From: Roseovarius salincola
GTDB lineage: Bacteria > Pseudomonadota > Alphaproteobacteria > Rhodobacterales > Rhodobacteraceae
DNA: 64,000 nt
NCBI RefSeq assembly: GCF_026891095.1
Contig: NZ_JAPTNL010000009.1
Span: forward strand, 62,001 to 126,000
Direction of reading: 5' to 3'
Shown: piece after piece, positions 17,479 through 25,422 of the stretch
Layout: every line of letters begins with the position of its first letter
Numbering within the stretch: the stretch's first letter is position 1
The notes under the pieces: model-generated
What the model saw: only the letters and a program-made list of their open reading frames with translations
Databases searched by the model: none
Told to the model about the DNA's origin: nothing
Position numbers and translations under genes: made by a program

Positions 17479-17895
17479 TTATTCGCCCGAGAAGGTCGCG
17501 AGGTAGGCGGCCACGTCTTCGCCGCCCTTGCGCAACCTGAAGGTCATCAGCGAGCGTGCGCCGGAATCGCCGGTCTGCTCGACCAGGAATGCCTTGGGGT
17601 CTTCAAGGTAGGGAACCATGTTCTCCTCGTCCCAGACAAGCCCGGCCTCGCCGGCGGCGACGAGGCTGTCGCCGTATTTGAAATCCTCGACGGCGCCGGC
17701 GGTGCGGCCGATCACGCCATAGAGGTTGGGGCCGGTGCGCCCGCCCCTGACGATCATCTCGCCGTCATCGGACTGGATCATGTGGCAAGCCTTGCATTTG
17801 CGGAATTCCTTTTCGCCCTCGGCGGCGTCGCCCGCGGCGAGCGCGGGGGCGGCGAGGGCCAGAAGGGCGGTGGATGCGGTGAACAATGATTTCAT
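17479..17895 (-). CDS. periplasmic cytochrome c2 / c550
   Basis: Soluble class I cytochrome c of 138 residues. A signal peptide covers about 1-21 (cleavage after ALA-AG). The heme site is CKACH (Cys34, Cys37, His38) and the distal methionine is probably in the SLMTFRL stretch near the end. The insertion-rich length and the GRTGPNLYGVIGRTAG segment match the cytochrome c2/c550 of Rhodobacter and Paracoccus, which carries electrons from the bc1 complex to oxidases and accepts electrons from SoxCD and SoxXA systems. This makes it a plausible acceptor for the sox cluster. Confidence 0.92.
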   Translation of the reverse strand: MKSLFTASTALLALAAPALAAGDAAEGEKEFRKCKACHMIQSDDGEMIVRGGRTGPNLYGVIGRTAGAVEDFKYGDSLVAAGEAGLVWDEENMVPYLEDPKAFLVEQTGDSGARSLMTFRLRKGGEDVAAYLATFSGE

Positions 17896-18085
17896 GTCGG
17901 CCTCTTTGCTGAATGGCTGTGTGGCTGTTGCGCGCTTGAGACCTCATTAGTTAGCCAATCTGGCGCGCAGGGCAACAGGCACGAGGTTCCGGAACGGCGG
18001 ATATGAGCGCATTCCGTGCAGGAACGCATGCCCTGCGCGCCCGTGACGCAGGCCCGTGACGCAGGGCGGGGCCGGGCGCGCGGGT

Positions 18086-18802
18086 TCAGCCTTGGGGCAG
18101 GCACATGGCGGATTGCGGCGGCGGAAAGGCCCGCGCGAAGCTTTGATGCAGCGCCACGTCGAGATCGCCCATGGTGACCGGCAGGCCCAGGTCAACCAGG
18201 CTGGTGACGCCGTGATCGGCGATGCCGCAGGGCACGATGCCCGAGAAATGCTCGAGATCGGGTTCCACATTGATCGAGATGCCGTGGAAGCTGACCCATT
18301 TGCGCAGCCGGATGCCGATGGCGGCGATCTTGTCTTCGGCGGGCTGGCCGGTGGCGGTCAGGGGTTTGTCGTCGCGCTGCACCCAGACCCCGACCCGGCC
18401 CTCGCGCAGCTCGCCGCGGATGTTGAAGCGCCCGAGCGTGTCGATCACCCAGCTTTCGAGTTGCTGCACGAAGGCGCGCACATCCCGGCCGCGCCGGTTG
18501 AGGTCGAGCATCACGTAAACGACGCGCTGGCCGGGGCCGTGATAGGTATATTGCCCGCCGCGCCGCGTGGGATGCACCGGGAAGCGGTCTGGCGCGGTCA
18601 GATCGGCCGGATTGGCCGATGTTCCGGCGGTATAAAGCGGCGGGTGTTCGAGCAGCCAGATCGCCTCGGGCGCGGTGCCGGCAGTGATTCGCGCAACGCG
18701 GTCCTCCATCGCGGCGACGGCGACCGGGTAGGGGACAAGGCCCGCCGAGCGGTGCCATTCGACGCCCGCGACCGTGTTCTGGAGGGTTTCGGGTGTCAAC
18801 AC
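18086..18802 (-). CDS. lipB: octanoyl-[ACP]:protein N-octanoyltransferase
   Basis: Transfers octanoate from acyl carrier protein to lipoyl domains, the first step of lipoate synthesis. It has about 238 residues. Typical LipB motifs are [20 protein letters not shown] near 85-104 and the catalytic lysine and cysteine in [19 protein letters not shown] and GIVPCGI. The start is uncertain: GTG at 18802 and TTG at 18799 are possible and neither has a strong ribosome site. It stands alone, with 190 bases to the cytochrome c gene and a long non-coding stretch upstream. Confidence 0.95.
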   Translation of the reverse strand: MLTPETLQNTVAGVEWHRSAGLVPYPVAVAAMEDRVARITAGTAPEAIWLLEHPPLYTAGTSANPADLTAPDRFPVHPTRRGGQYTYHGPGQRVVYVMLDLNRRGRDVRAFVQQLESWVIDTLGRFNIRGELREGRVGVWVQRDDKPLTATGQPAEDKIAAIGIRLRKWVSFHGISINVEPDLEHFSGIVPCGIADHGVTSLVDLGLPVTMGDLDVALHQSFARAFPPPQSAMCLPQG

Positions 18803-19363
18803 GGCGGGGAATTCTCGGCGTCAGGAAGGCGGGCGTGCCTGGATGGGGATGTATTTGACGAGGAACATTACCGGAGGCGCAACAGGGTTTCAAAGCCTTT
18901 CACCATGGCGGCGCGTGCCGGGCGGCGCCAGAGTCAGGCATCGCTCGACTGTTTCGGCTTCAATGCCGGGTCCGGGGCGGCATCATGGGCGGCCCGACCC
19001 GGCGCCGCGGTCTCGCGCTATCAGGGGTATCCGGGCACGCCGAGGACCGGGCAGACACCGATCAGGAGAATAACATCCTGATGGGCTGCTTTCACCGCCG
19101 GTCGCGGCTCGCGATTACGGTGCGACGCCAGCCTGAGCAAGACGCTGTTCCGGGCGGCGGTGAGCCGGATGAATGGCGGCGGCGCCGGTCTTCACCGTCG
19201 CGAAACAGGGCCTTTGCGCATCGAGGCCGGCCTGTTGCGCAAAGGGCGGGCCAGCTGAGGTTTCGGGCGCGCGAATTATTTTCGCGCGGCTCCCGGATTG
19301 CCTCTTCACATGGGCGGCGCGATTGCGTATATCGCCGCCCACCTACCAGATCACTGATCATGT
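18803..19363. other. 561-bp non-coding stretch with a hairpin cluster
   Basis: I find no credible protein gene here; the open frames lack homology, ribosome sites and codon bias. From 18803 to about 19195 nothing stands out. From 19204 to 19341 there are three successive perfect inverted repeats: 19211-19219 with 19237-19245 (9 bp), 19268-19275 with 19281-19288 (8 bp, 5-nt loop), and 19311-19319 with 19333-19341 (9 bp). The arrangement looks like a structured RNA or the leader of the tRNA that follows. Confidence 0.5.
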
Positions 19364-19450
19364 GCGGTCGTGGCGGAATTGGTAGACGCGCAGCGTTGAG
19401 GTCGCTGTGGGGTAACACCCGTGGAAGTTCGAGTCTTCTCGACCGCACCA
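19364..19450 (+). tRNA. tRNA-Leu (anticodon GAG)
   Basis: 87 nucleotides including an encoded CCA. The acceptor arms GCGGTCG and CGACCGC pair perfectly. The anticodon stem CAGCG/CGCTG encloses TTGAGGT, giving anticodon GAG for leucine codons CUC and CUU. The long variable arm and GTTCGAGTC T-loop fit a class II tRNA-Leu. Confidence 0.97.
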
Positions 19451-19502
19451 ATCTCCAAGTTGACATCCTGCCCGAAAAGGGTGCCGATCGGTTCGGGGTC
19501 AC

Positions 19503-19856
19503 TTATTTCCAGTGGTGATAGTGGCAGGCGTTGTATTCGATTTCAGTCCCGCCACGCGCCGGTACATACCAGGTCTTGCCCGGTGACGCCGACCATTGGG
19601 CACCCCACCACCAGGGCCGGGGTTTGCAGGGCGCATGATCCGCACCTCTGACGCACCAGACCAGTTCAAGCTTTGTGTTGCAGATATTGCGCAGGCGCCA
19701 GCCGCCGGGCTTCTCCCATGTCACCTTCACGCATTCGCGATGCCAGGTATCGCCTTTGCTGTCATTGCAGGCGGCTGCGGCAGTGGGCCAGTTCAGAAGA
19801 GCACCCAGGGACAGGCCGAGAACGGCCCCGGCTGCGGCGCGGGCGAAGGTTGCCAT
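19503..19856 (-). CDS. small secreted Cys-rich protein
   Basis: Hypothetical protein of 117 residues. A signal peptide covers about 1-29 (LGLSLGALLNWPTAAAACN). The mature part has six cysteines spread evenly, suggesting three disulfides, many aromatic residues (PWWWGAQW) and a His-rich end (CHYHHWK) that could bind metal. I do not recognise the family. It is convergent with tRNA-Leu and not obviously part of an operon. Its periplasmic disulfide-rich nature and position 2 kb before the sox genes are suggestive only. Confidence 0.65.
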   Translation of the reverse strand: MATFARAAAGAVLGLSLGALLNWPTAAAACNDSKGDTWHRECVKVTWEKPGGWRLRNICNTKLELVWCVRGADHAPCKPRPWWWGAQWSASPGKTWYVPARGGTEIEYNACHYHHWK

Positions 19857-19982
19857 GACACACTCCAGAAACGTATTTACGCAGGTGATACTATACCATG
19901 ACGTGTGAATTCCAAAGCGCCGGGATCAGCAGCGCGCCGCAAGCCGGACACGCGGTGGCGCACAGAGGGCGGCGGCGTGCTG

Positions 19983-21392
19983 TCAGCCGTCGGCAAGCAT
20001 GTCGAGCGTGCGGGTGATGTCGTCTTGGGTGGTGAGCGGGTTGATGGTGCAGAGCCTGAGCGCCGAGCGATCCTTGAGCATGGTCGACGAAAGCGTGGCG
20101 AAGCCCGATTGCGACACGCGCGCGGCGCGGGCGGCGTGGTCGGCGGCGTCGGACCCCTTGAGCGCGAAGCAGACGATGCCGAGCTGCGCGGGCGTGACGA
20201 TGTCCCAGGTGCCGGGCTGGCTGCGCAGGTGGGATTCGGTGAATTCCGCCAGTTCGATACCGCGCTGGACGGCATCGCGGAAGGCGGATGCGCCATAGGT
20301 GCGCAGCGACATCCAGAGCTTCATCGCGCGCGCGCGCCGGGTCAGTTCCAGCGAGCGGTTGCCGTAATTCACCTCGCCGGAGGTGGCCTGCACGTCGCGC
20401 AGGTATTCGGGGTTCATGGCGAAGCAGCGTTCCAGAGCGCCGGGGCGCGTCACGAGGCAAAGCCCCATGTCATAGGGCTGGAAGAACCATTTATGCGGGT
20501 CGAGCACGACCGAATCGGCGCGAGACAGCCCCGAGAGCGTGGCGCGGCCCTGTTCGGTGATGGCGGCGGGCGCGCCGTAGGCCCCGTCCACATGCAGCCA
20601 GAGCCCATGCGCGGCGCAGAGATCTGCGATGGCATCAAGCGGGTCGGTGGCGCCGGTATTGGTGCTGCCGGCGGTGGCGACGACCATCATCGGGCGCTGA
20701 CCGGCGGCGATATCCGCAGCGATGGCGGCGGCGAGGCTGTCGGGGCACATGCGCAGCCCGTCATCCGAGGGAAGGATGCGGATCTGCCGTTCATCAAGCC
20801 CCATCTGGCGCAGGTTGCGCGGCAGCGAGGCGTGGGTCTGGTCGGTCAGGTAGGCGACACCGGCACCGATCTCGGCGCGGGCGACGCAAAAGCCGGTGAA
20901 ATTCGCCATCGAGCCGCCCGAGAGCAGCACGCCTTCGCTATGGGCGGGCAGGCCCAGCATCTCGGCGACCCAGGAACAGACGGTGGTTTCCACGGTGGCG
21001 GGGCCTGATGCGCCGCCCCAGCTGGAGTTGATCGCGTTGAAGCCGGTGCCCATCCATTCGCCAAGGGTGGAGGCAAAGGCGGCGGGGCCGGGCACGCGGG
21101 CGAAATAGCGCGGGTGGTCGCCGTGTTGCATGTGGCCAAAGGCGATCTCGGCCATCAGTTCAAGCGAGGCGTCGGGGTCTTGCGGGGCTTCGGGGAGCGG
21201 CCCGCCAAGGCGGTCGGCCAGCGCGGGGGCGCTGCCGGTGACGATCACCGGCTCGTTGTTGCGCCGTTCCAGCCGGTCGACGACCATATCGACCACCTTG
21301 TGGCCAAGGCGGCGCATTTCGGCCGGGTCCATGCCCAATGTGTCGGCGGGAATGGCGAACGGGTCATCAACGGGCGGTGTTTTCGGCGGCAT
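19983..21392 (-). CDS. PLP-dependent group II decarboxylase
   Basis: Amino acid decarboxylase of the aromatic-L-amino-acid / glutamate type, 469 residues. Key parts: the STNTGATDPLD loop near 214, the aspartate of LWLHVDGAYGAPAA near 240-253, and the cofactor lysine in VLDPHKWFFQPYD near 272. Such enzymes decarboxylate aromatic or acidic amino acids to amines; the exact substrate is not clear. ATG 21392 with GAGG upstream is chosen over an ATG 19 codons earlier. It is followed upstream by soxT on the same strand with an 81-base gap, but no functional link to sulfur oxidation is known. Confidence 0.9.
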   Translation of the reverse strand: MPPKTPPVDDPFAIPADTLGMDPAEMRRLGHKVVDMVVDRLERRNNEPVIVTGSAPALADRLGGPLPEAPQDPDASLELMAEIAFGHMQHGDHPRYFARVPGPAAFASTLGEWMGTGFNAINSSWGGASGPATVETTVCSWVAEMLGLPAHSEGVLLSGGSMANFTGFCVARAEIGAGVAYLTDQTHASLPRNLRQMGLDERQIRILPSDDGLRMCPDSLAAAIAADIAAGQRPMMVVATAGSTNTGATDPLDAIADLCAAHGLWLHVDGAYGAPAAITEQGRATLSGLSRADSVVLDPHKWFFQPYDMGLCLVTRPGALERCFAMNPEYLRDVQATSGEVNYGNRSLELTRRARAMKLWMSLRTYGASAFRDAVQRGIELAEFTESHLRSQPGTWDIVTPAQLGIVCFALKGSDAADHAARAARVSQSGFATLSSTMLKDRSALRLCTINPLTTQDDITRTLDMLADG

Positions 21393-21473
21393 GATCGGGC
21401 GTCCCTCGGGGTTTGGCCAAGGGTTTGCCCGGAATGGCGCGGATTGCAAGGGGCGCGCGGCGCGCGGATCGCG

Positions 21474-22529
21474 TCATTCGGCGGGTTGGAAGCCGGTGAT
21501 CAGCTGGCGCAGCCCGAGCGCGGCCCCGGCGATGATCGCGAGGAATGTGACCGGCGCCGAGAAGCTGAGCACCGAAAAGGCCGAAAGCCCCTGACCGACG
21601 GTGCAGCCCAGGGCCAGCACCGCGCCCGCGCCCATGATCGCCGCGCCGGTCATCTGGCGGCGCAGCTCGCGCGGGTCTTCGCAGGCTTCCCAGCGGAAAT
21701 GCCCCTTCATCAGCGAGCCGATGAAGGCGCCGGTGGCGACGCCCGCGACCGAGCCCACAGCGAAGGAGGGCGCGCGCGCCGAGGCGGTCATGAAATAGAG
21801 CAGCGTTTCCCCGACCGGGGCCGAGAAGCTGTGCGAAACGACCGGCATGGCGGTGAAGCCGGTGGTCGCGACCCAATAGCTGCCCGCCCAGCCCGAGGTG
21901 ATCGCAAGCCCCACGACGCAGGCCCAGAAGATCGACTGGGGCGCCGTCAACAATTCGCGCGAGGCCAGCGCGCCCAGCGTGATCAGCGCGCCGATCGTGA
22001 TGCCCAGCGGCGCGATGCCCAGCCCGCTTTGCGCCGAGAGGAAATGCACGATTCCGGGTGGCATGCCGGTCACGTCCTCTTGCATGAAGGCCCAGTTGCG
22101 CAGGTAAGCCAGCGGCCCGTAAAGCATGACATAGGCCGACACGCCCATCACCAGCACGATCACGAAGGCGCGGAAATCCCCGCCCCCCAGCCGGGCGATG
22201 CAGCCATAGCCGCAATTGCCCGCCAGCGCCATGCCGTAGCCGAACATCAGCCCGCCCAGGACCGAGGCCAGCGGCATCCAGCGGATCGACAGGTAATAGG
22301 AGCGTTCAAGCGCCATCATGCCCGCGGCGCTGAGAGCGAAGGTGCTCATGACCGCGACGCCGATCGCCAGGATCCACATCCGCATCCTGAGAGAGGAGCC
22401 GCCATAAAGCATGTCCTCGATCGCGCCCATGGTGCAGAATCGCCCGAGCCGCGCTGCGAGGCCCAGGAATATGCCCGATGCCAGCCCGATCAGGGCCACC
22501 AGGCCGTTATCGCCCAGAAGTTCAGGCAT
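21474..22529 (-). CDS. soxT: YeeE/YedE-family sulfur-compound permease
   Basis: Inner-membrane protein of 351 residues with about nine or ten helices, of the YeeE/TsuA family that imports thiosulfate or related sulfur species. The cysteines expected in the conduction path are present: GRFCTMGAIED near 32, GNCGYGCIARLGGGDF near 108-112 and GCTVGQG near 310. In Pseudaminobacter and Paracoccus a gene of this type adjoins soxR and is named soxT. Here soxT lies 32 bases after soxR on the same strand, so the pair is likely one unit. Substrate direction and identity are inferred. Confidence 0.9.
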   Translation of the reverse strand: MPELLGDNGLVALIGLASGIFLGLAARLGRFCTMGAIEDMLYGGSSLRMRMWILAIGVAVMSTFALSAAGMMALERSYYLSIRWMPLASVLGGLMFGYGMALAGNCGYGCIARLGGGDFRAFVIVLVMGVSAYVMLYGPLAYLRNWAFMQEDVTGMPPGIVHFLSAQSGLGIAPLGITIGALITLGALASRELLTAPQSIFWACVVGLAITSGWAGSYWVATTGFTAMPVVSHSFSAPVGETLLYFMTASARAPSFAVGSVAGVATGAFIGSLMKGHFRWEACEDPRELRRQMTGAAIMGAGAVLALGCTVGQGLSAFSVLSFSAPVTFLAIIAGAALGLRQLITGFQPAE

Positions 22530-22561
22530 TTCCGCGATCCTCCCGCCTGGGTAGCCGCGCC

Positions 22562-22915
22562 TCAGGCGCGGGCTGCCTCGGTCTCCTCGACGCAGAATAG
22601 CTCATAGACGAGTTCAAGTACACGGCGCGGACGATTGTCGGCGAGCCGGTAATAGATCGTCTTGCCCTCGCGGCGCGGCACCACCAGCCCTTCGAGCCGC
22701 AGGCGCGACAATTGCTGGGACACCGCCGCCTGTCGCACCGAGAGCAGTTCTTCGAGTTCGGTCACGGATTTCTCGCCCGATACCAGGTGACACAGAATCA
22801 TGAGCCGCCCCTCGTGGCTGATCGCCTTGAGGAAGTTCGAGGCGTTGGTGGCGTTCTCGACCATCTGGTCCATTTCGGCTTCGCTGAGCGAAGAGTCAAA
22901 AACAGGAAGTGCCAT
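22562..22915 (-). CDS. soxR: ArsR-family sulfur-responsive repressor
   Basis: DNA-binding regulator of 117 residues with a winged helix (ELLSVRQAAVSQQLSRLRLE at about 56-75). It has exactly two cysteines, Cys42 (MILCHLV) and Cys108 (ELFCVEE), 66 residues apart. In the related persulfide sensor SqrR (Cys41 and Cys107) and in BigR the same pair forms a sulfur bridge with reactive sulfur and releases DNA. SoxR in other sox clusters represses the structural genes until sulfide or thiosulfate is present. It is encoded just before soxT and after soxS. The likely operator upstream of soxX is noted separately. Confidence 0.92.
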   Translation of the reverse strand: MALPVFDSSLSEAEMDQMVENATNASNFLKAISHEGRLMILCHLVSGEKSVTELEELLSVRQAAVSQQLSRLRLEGLVVPRREGKTIYYRLADNRPRRVLELVYELFCVEETEAARA

Positions 22916-22981
22916 CGTTCAGGTTTCCGTCCCCATCGGCCATTGCTCCCGGTTCGCATCGGGTTCTTGTTGGCGCAGTGT

Positions 22982-23362
22982 TTAGTTCGTTTTCGCGGGC
23001 TGTGCAAAATCCGTGTGTTCGGTGAGAAGCTTTTCGAGCAGGCCCCAGAAGAAATCCTCGCCGGGATAGCCCTCGATCCGGGCGAGTTCGCGATCCTCGT
23101 CAACCAATATGAATGTCGGCGTGAACAGCACCGGGCGCGCGAAATCGACACCCTCGGGCGGGGACTGCGAGATCGAGATCATGCGCAGCGGCGCATAGGC
23201 GCCGACCTCGGTCTTGGGATAGACCGGGCCGATTTCGTCCTTCCACTGAATGCAATAGTGGCAGCCCGCTTGTTCGACCATGATGAGTTCAACCGCATGC
23301 GCGGCCGGGGCAATGGCGATCCAGAGCGGGGCAAAGAAGCCGACGAGAAGACGAGAGATCAT
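22982..23362 (-). CDS. soxS: periplasmic thioredoxin SoxS
   Basis: Thioredoxin-fold protein of about 126 residues. A signal peptide or anchor covers 1-23 (LVGFFAPLWIAIAPAAHA), followed by the redox motif CHYC (Cys34, Cys37) and the cis-proline region FTPTFILVDE. In Paracoccus SoxS keeps SoxY in its reduced, active state. The ATG at 23362 gives a normal signal peptide; an ATG 11 codons upstream would extend it into the promoter region. It is divergent from soxV across 72 bases, with which it acts: SoxV passes electrons across the membrane. Confidence 0.9.
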   Translation of the reverse strand: MISRLLVGFFAPLWIAIAPAAHAVELIMVEQAGCHYCIQWKDEIGPVYPKTEVGAYAPLRMISISQSPPEGVDFARPVLFTPTFILVDEDRELARIEGYPGEDFFWGLLEKLLTEHTDFAQPAKTN

Positions 23363-23373
23363 CAGATAACCAA

Positions 23374-23419
23374 TTGACGTTGGGTGTTCATACAACCTAA
23401 TTTGAATATGTCATTTTCA
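23374..23419 (+). promoter_or_regulatory. putative soxV promoter with dyad
   Basis: TTGACG (23374-23379), 18 bases, TAATTT (23398-23403) form a promoter candidate for soxV. Overlapping the -10 and start region is an imperfect dyad TGAA-N9-TTCA (23403-23419), a possible SoxR contact, though it is not the ATTC-N8-GAAT pattern seen before soxX. Confidence 0.4.
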
Positions 23420-23434
23420 CAAGGAGCTTCGCGA

Positions 23435-24172
23435 ATGCTCGATATTTCCTATGCGGGCGCGGCTCTTGCGGGATTGTTGTCGTTTTTCACGCCATGCATC
23501 CTGCCGATGGTTCCCTTCTATCTTTGCTACATGGCGGGTCTGTCGATGAACGAGCTGCGCAGCGATGGCGCGATCGCGCCGGGGGCGCAGAAGCGTCTGG
23601 TGATCTCGGCGGTGTTCTTTGCGCTGGGCGTCACCACGATCTTCGTGCTGCTGGGCATGGGGGCGACGGCGCTGGGGCAGGCCTTTGCCCAGTGGCGCCA
23701 GCCGCTGAGCTATGTGGCGGCGGCGATCCTGTTCGTGTTCGGGCTGCATTTCCTTGGGGTGCTGCGCATTCCGCTGCTGTATCGCGAAGCGCGTGTCGAA
23801 AGCACGGCCGAGCCGACCACGGTGCTGGGCGCCTATGTGATGGGGCTGGCCTTCGGGTTCGGCTGGACGCCCTGCGTCGGCCCGGCGCTGGCGGCGATCC
23901 TGATGGTCGCAAGCGGCATGGGCAGCGTGAGCGAAGGGGCGTTGCTGCTGATGGTCTACGGGCTGGCGATGACCGCGCCGTTCATCGTGGCGGCGCTGTT
24001 CGCGCGCCCGTTCCTGAGCTGGATGCAGAGCAAACGCAAATACATGGCCCATGTGGAAAAGGCCATGGGCGTGATGCTGATCCTTTTCGCGGTGCTGATC
24101 GCCACCAATGCGGTGAATGTCATCGCCAATATGATGATCGAGTGGTTCCCGAGTTTCCAGTCGCTGGGCTAG
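23435..24172 (+). CDS. soxV: CcdA-family electron carrier SoxV
   Basis: Inner-membrane thiol-disulfide transporter of 245 residues and six helices. It carries the paired cysteines typical of CcdA/DsbD-beta: SFFTPCILPM (Cys21) and GFGWTPCVGP (Cys147). It moves reducing equivalents from cytoplasmic thioredoxin to periplasmic SoxW or SoxS. AAGGAG 8 bases before the ATG at 23435 decides the start over in-frame ATGs at 23384 and 23408. First gene of the rightward sox operon, 27 bases before soxW. Confidence 0.95.
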   Translation: MLDISYAGAALAGLLSFFTPCILPMVPFYLCYMAGLSMNELRSDGAIAPGAQKRLVISAVFFALGVTTIFVLLGMGATALGQAFAQWRQPLSYVAAAILFVFGLHFLGVLRIPLLYREARVESTAEPTTVLGAYVMGLAFGFGWTPCVGPALAAILMVASGMGSVSEGALLLMVYGLAMTAPFIVAALFARPFLSWMQSKRKYMAHVEKAMGVMLILFAVLIATNAVNVIANMMIEWFPSFQSLG

Positions 24173-24199
24173 GGCCGTTCAATTCGAGGGAGGAAAGAC

Positions 24200-24781
24200 A
24201 TGAGACAGTTTATAGCGGCGTTCCTGCTGGGGCTGGCGGCGATGAGCATGCCGGGGCTGGCCGCCAATATCGGCGATGACGGGCTGCACAAGGCGCCCTG
24301 GATGCGCGAGACGTTCCTTGATCTGCGAGAGGACCTGGCCGAGGCCAATGCCGAGGGCAAGCGCCTGGCGCTGATGATCGAGCAGCGCGGCTGCATCTAT
24401 TGCAAGATGATGCATGAAGAAGTGTATCCGCAGCCGGACATCGCGCAGTATGTTTCCGAGAATTTCTTCGTGGTGCAGATCAACCTGCATGGCGACCGCG
24501 AGGTCACCGATCTGGACGGGGAATCGATGCCCGAAAAGGACATGCTGCGCAAATGGGGGATTCTGTTCACGCCGACGGCGATCTTCCTGCCCGAGGCGGC
24601 GGAGGAGGGGGTTTCCGCCAAGGATGCGGCGGTCGCCATCATGCCAGGCGCGTTCAAGGAGGGCACGACGCTGGATATGTATACCTGGGTCAACGAGAAG
24701 CGTTACGCGTTGGAAAACGGGGAGGATTTCCAGAGATACCACGCCCGCCGCATTCAGGAACGCCAGAGCAAACAGGACTGA
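24200..24781 (+). CDS. soxW: periplasmic thioredoxin SoxW
   Basis: Exported thioredoxin-like protein of 193 residues. Signal peptide about 1-22 (ending PGLAAN), then GDDGLHKAPW, redox motif CIYC (Cys65, Cys68) and cis-proline FTPTAIFLPE. It accepts electrons from SoxV and reduces oxidised partners such as SoxYZ. It is clearly paralogous to the protein at 31648, sharing the GDDGLHK-x-PW start and spacing. A 133-base gap with an operator-like palindrome separates it from soxX. Confidence 0.93.
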   Translation: MRQFIAAFLLGLAAMSMPGLAANIGDDGLHKAPWMRETFLDLREDLAEANAEGKRLALMIEQRGCIYCKMMHEEVYPQPDIAQYVSENFFVVQINLHGDREVTDLDGESMPEKDMLRKWGILFTPTAIFLPEAAEEGVSAKDAAVAIMPGAFKEGTTLDMYTWVNEKRYALENGEDFQRYHARRIQERQSKQD

Positions 24782-24814
24782 AGAGAAGCCATGCGACCGG
24801 CGCGGGCCGCCAAG

Positions 24815-24834
24815 AAATTCACGAACGTGAATTT
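24815..24834. promoter_or_regulatory. probable SoxR/SqrR operator before soxX
   Basis: AAATTCACG and CGTGAATTT are perfect 9-base inverted arms with a 2-base centre, giving ATTC-N8-GAAT, the pattern I recall for SqrR binding in Rhodobacter. It lies 81 bases before the soxX start, just upstream of a possible promoter TTGCGT (24839) N18 TACTGT (24863). It strongly suggests that soxX onwards has its own SoxR-controlled promoter. Confidence 0.75.
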
Positions 24835-24914
24835 GTTGTTGCGTCGCCCGTAGCTGGTGGCCTACTGTATACCGAGCTATCGAAACTCAGAACATGGTAG
24901 CCATGGGAGGAAAC

Positions 24915-25394
24915 ATGAAGCTTTCAACGACAATTCTGGCGGCGGCGCTGGTTGCGGCCGGCTCGGCATACGCTGAATCGGCGGCACCGGGCGACGTGCA
25001 GTTCGACGATTACGGCGCGGTCAGCGAATCGCTGACCGGCCAGCCGGGCGATCCGGACAAGGGTGCGCTGGTGATGAAGACCAAATCGGCCGGCAATTGC
25101 ATTTCATGCCACCAGATCGATGCGCTTTCCGATGCGGCCTTCCATGGCAATATCGGACCGTCCCTGAACGGGGTGGGCGACCGCTGGAACGAGGCGGAGA
25201 TCCGCGGCATCGTCGCCAATGCCAAGCACACCTATCCCGGCACGATGATGCCAGCCTATTACAAGGTCGACGGGTTCACCCGGCCGGGTAATGCATTCAC
25301 CGGAAAGGCGCCTGAAGGCGCGCTGGATCCCCTGTTGAGTGCAGAGCAAATCGAAGATGTGGTCGCTTTTCTGATGACCCAGAAGGAACAGTGA
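24915..25394 (+). CDS. soxX: SoxX, monoheme cytochrome of SoxXA
   Basis: Periplasmic subunit of SoxXA, which joins thiosulfate oxidatively to the SoxY carrier cysteine. It has 159 residues: signal peptide 1-20 (ALVAAGSAYA), one heme site CISCH (Cys62, Cys65, His66), and the distal methionine in PGTMMPAYYK (111 or 112). The ATG at 24915 has GGAGG 5 bases upstream; earlier ATGs at 24894 and 24903 are less likely. First gene of the structural sox genes, 28 bases before soxY. Confidence 0.96.
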   Translation: MKLSTTILAAALVAAGSAYAESAAPGDVQFDDYGAVSESLTGQPGDPDKGALVMKTKSAGNCISCHQIDALSDAAFHGNIGPSLNGVGDRWNEAEIRGIVANAKHTYPGTMMPAYYKVDGFTRPGNAFTGKAPEGALDPLLSAEQIEDVVAFLMTQKEQ

Positions 25395-25422
25395 CCGGGT
25401 CACGTTTATCAAGGAGATGAAG

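Noticed and set aside
18985-19518. A 177-codon frame running into tRNA-Leu
   Set aside because: Basic, low-complexity product, no start signal, and it reads through a tRNA gene.
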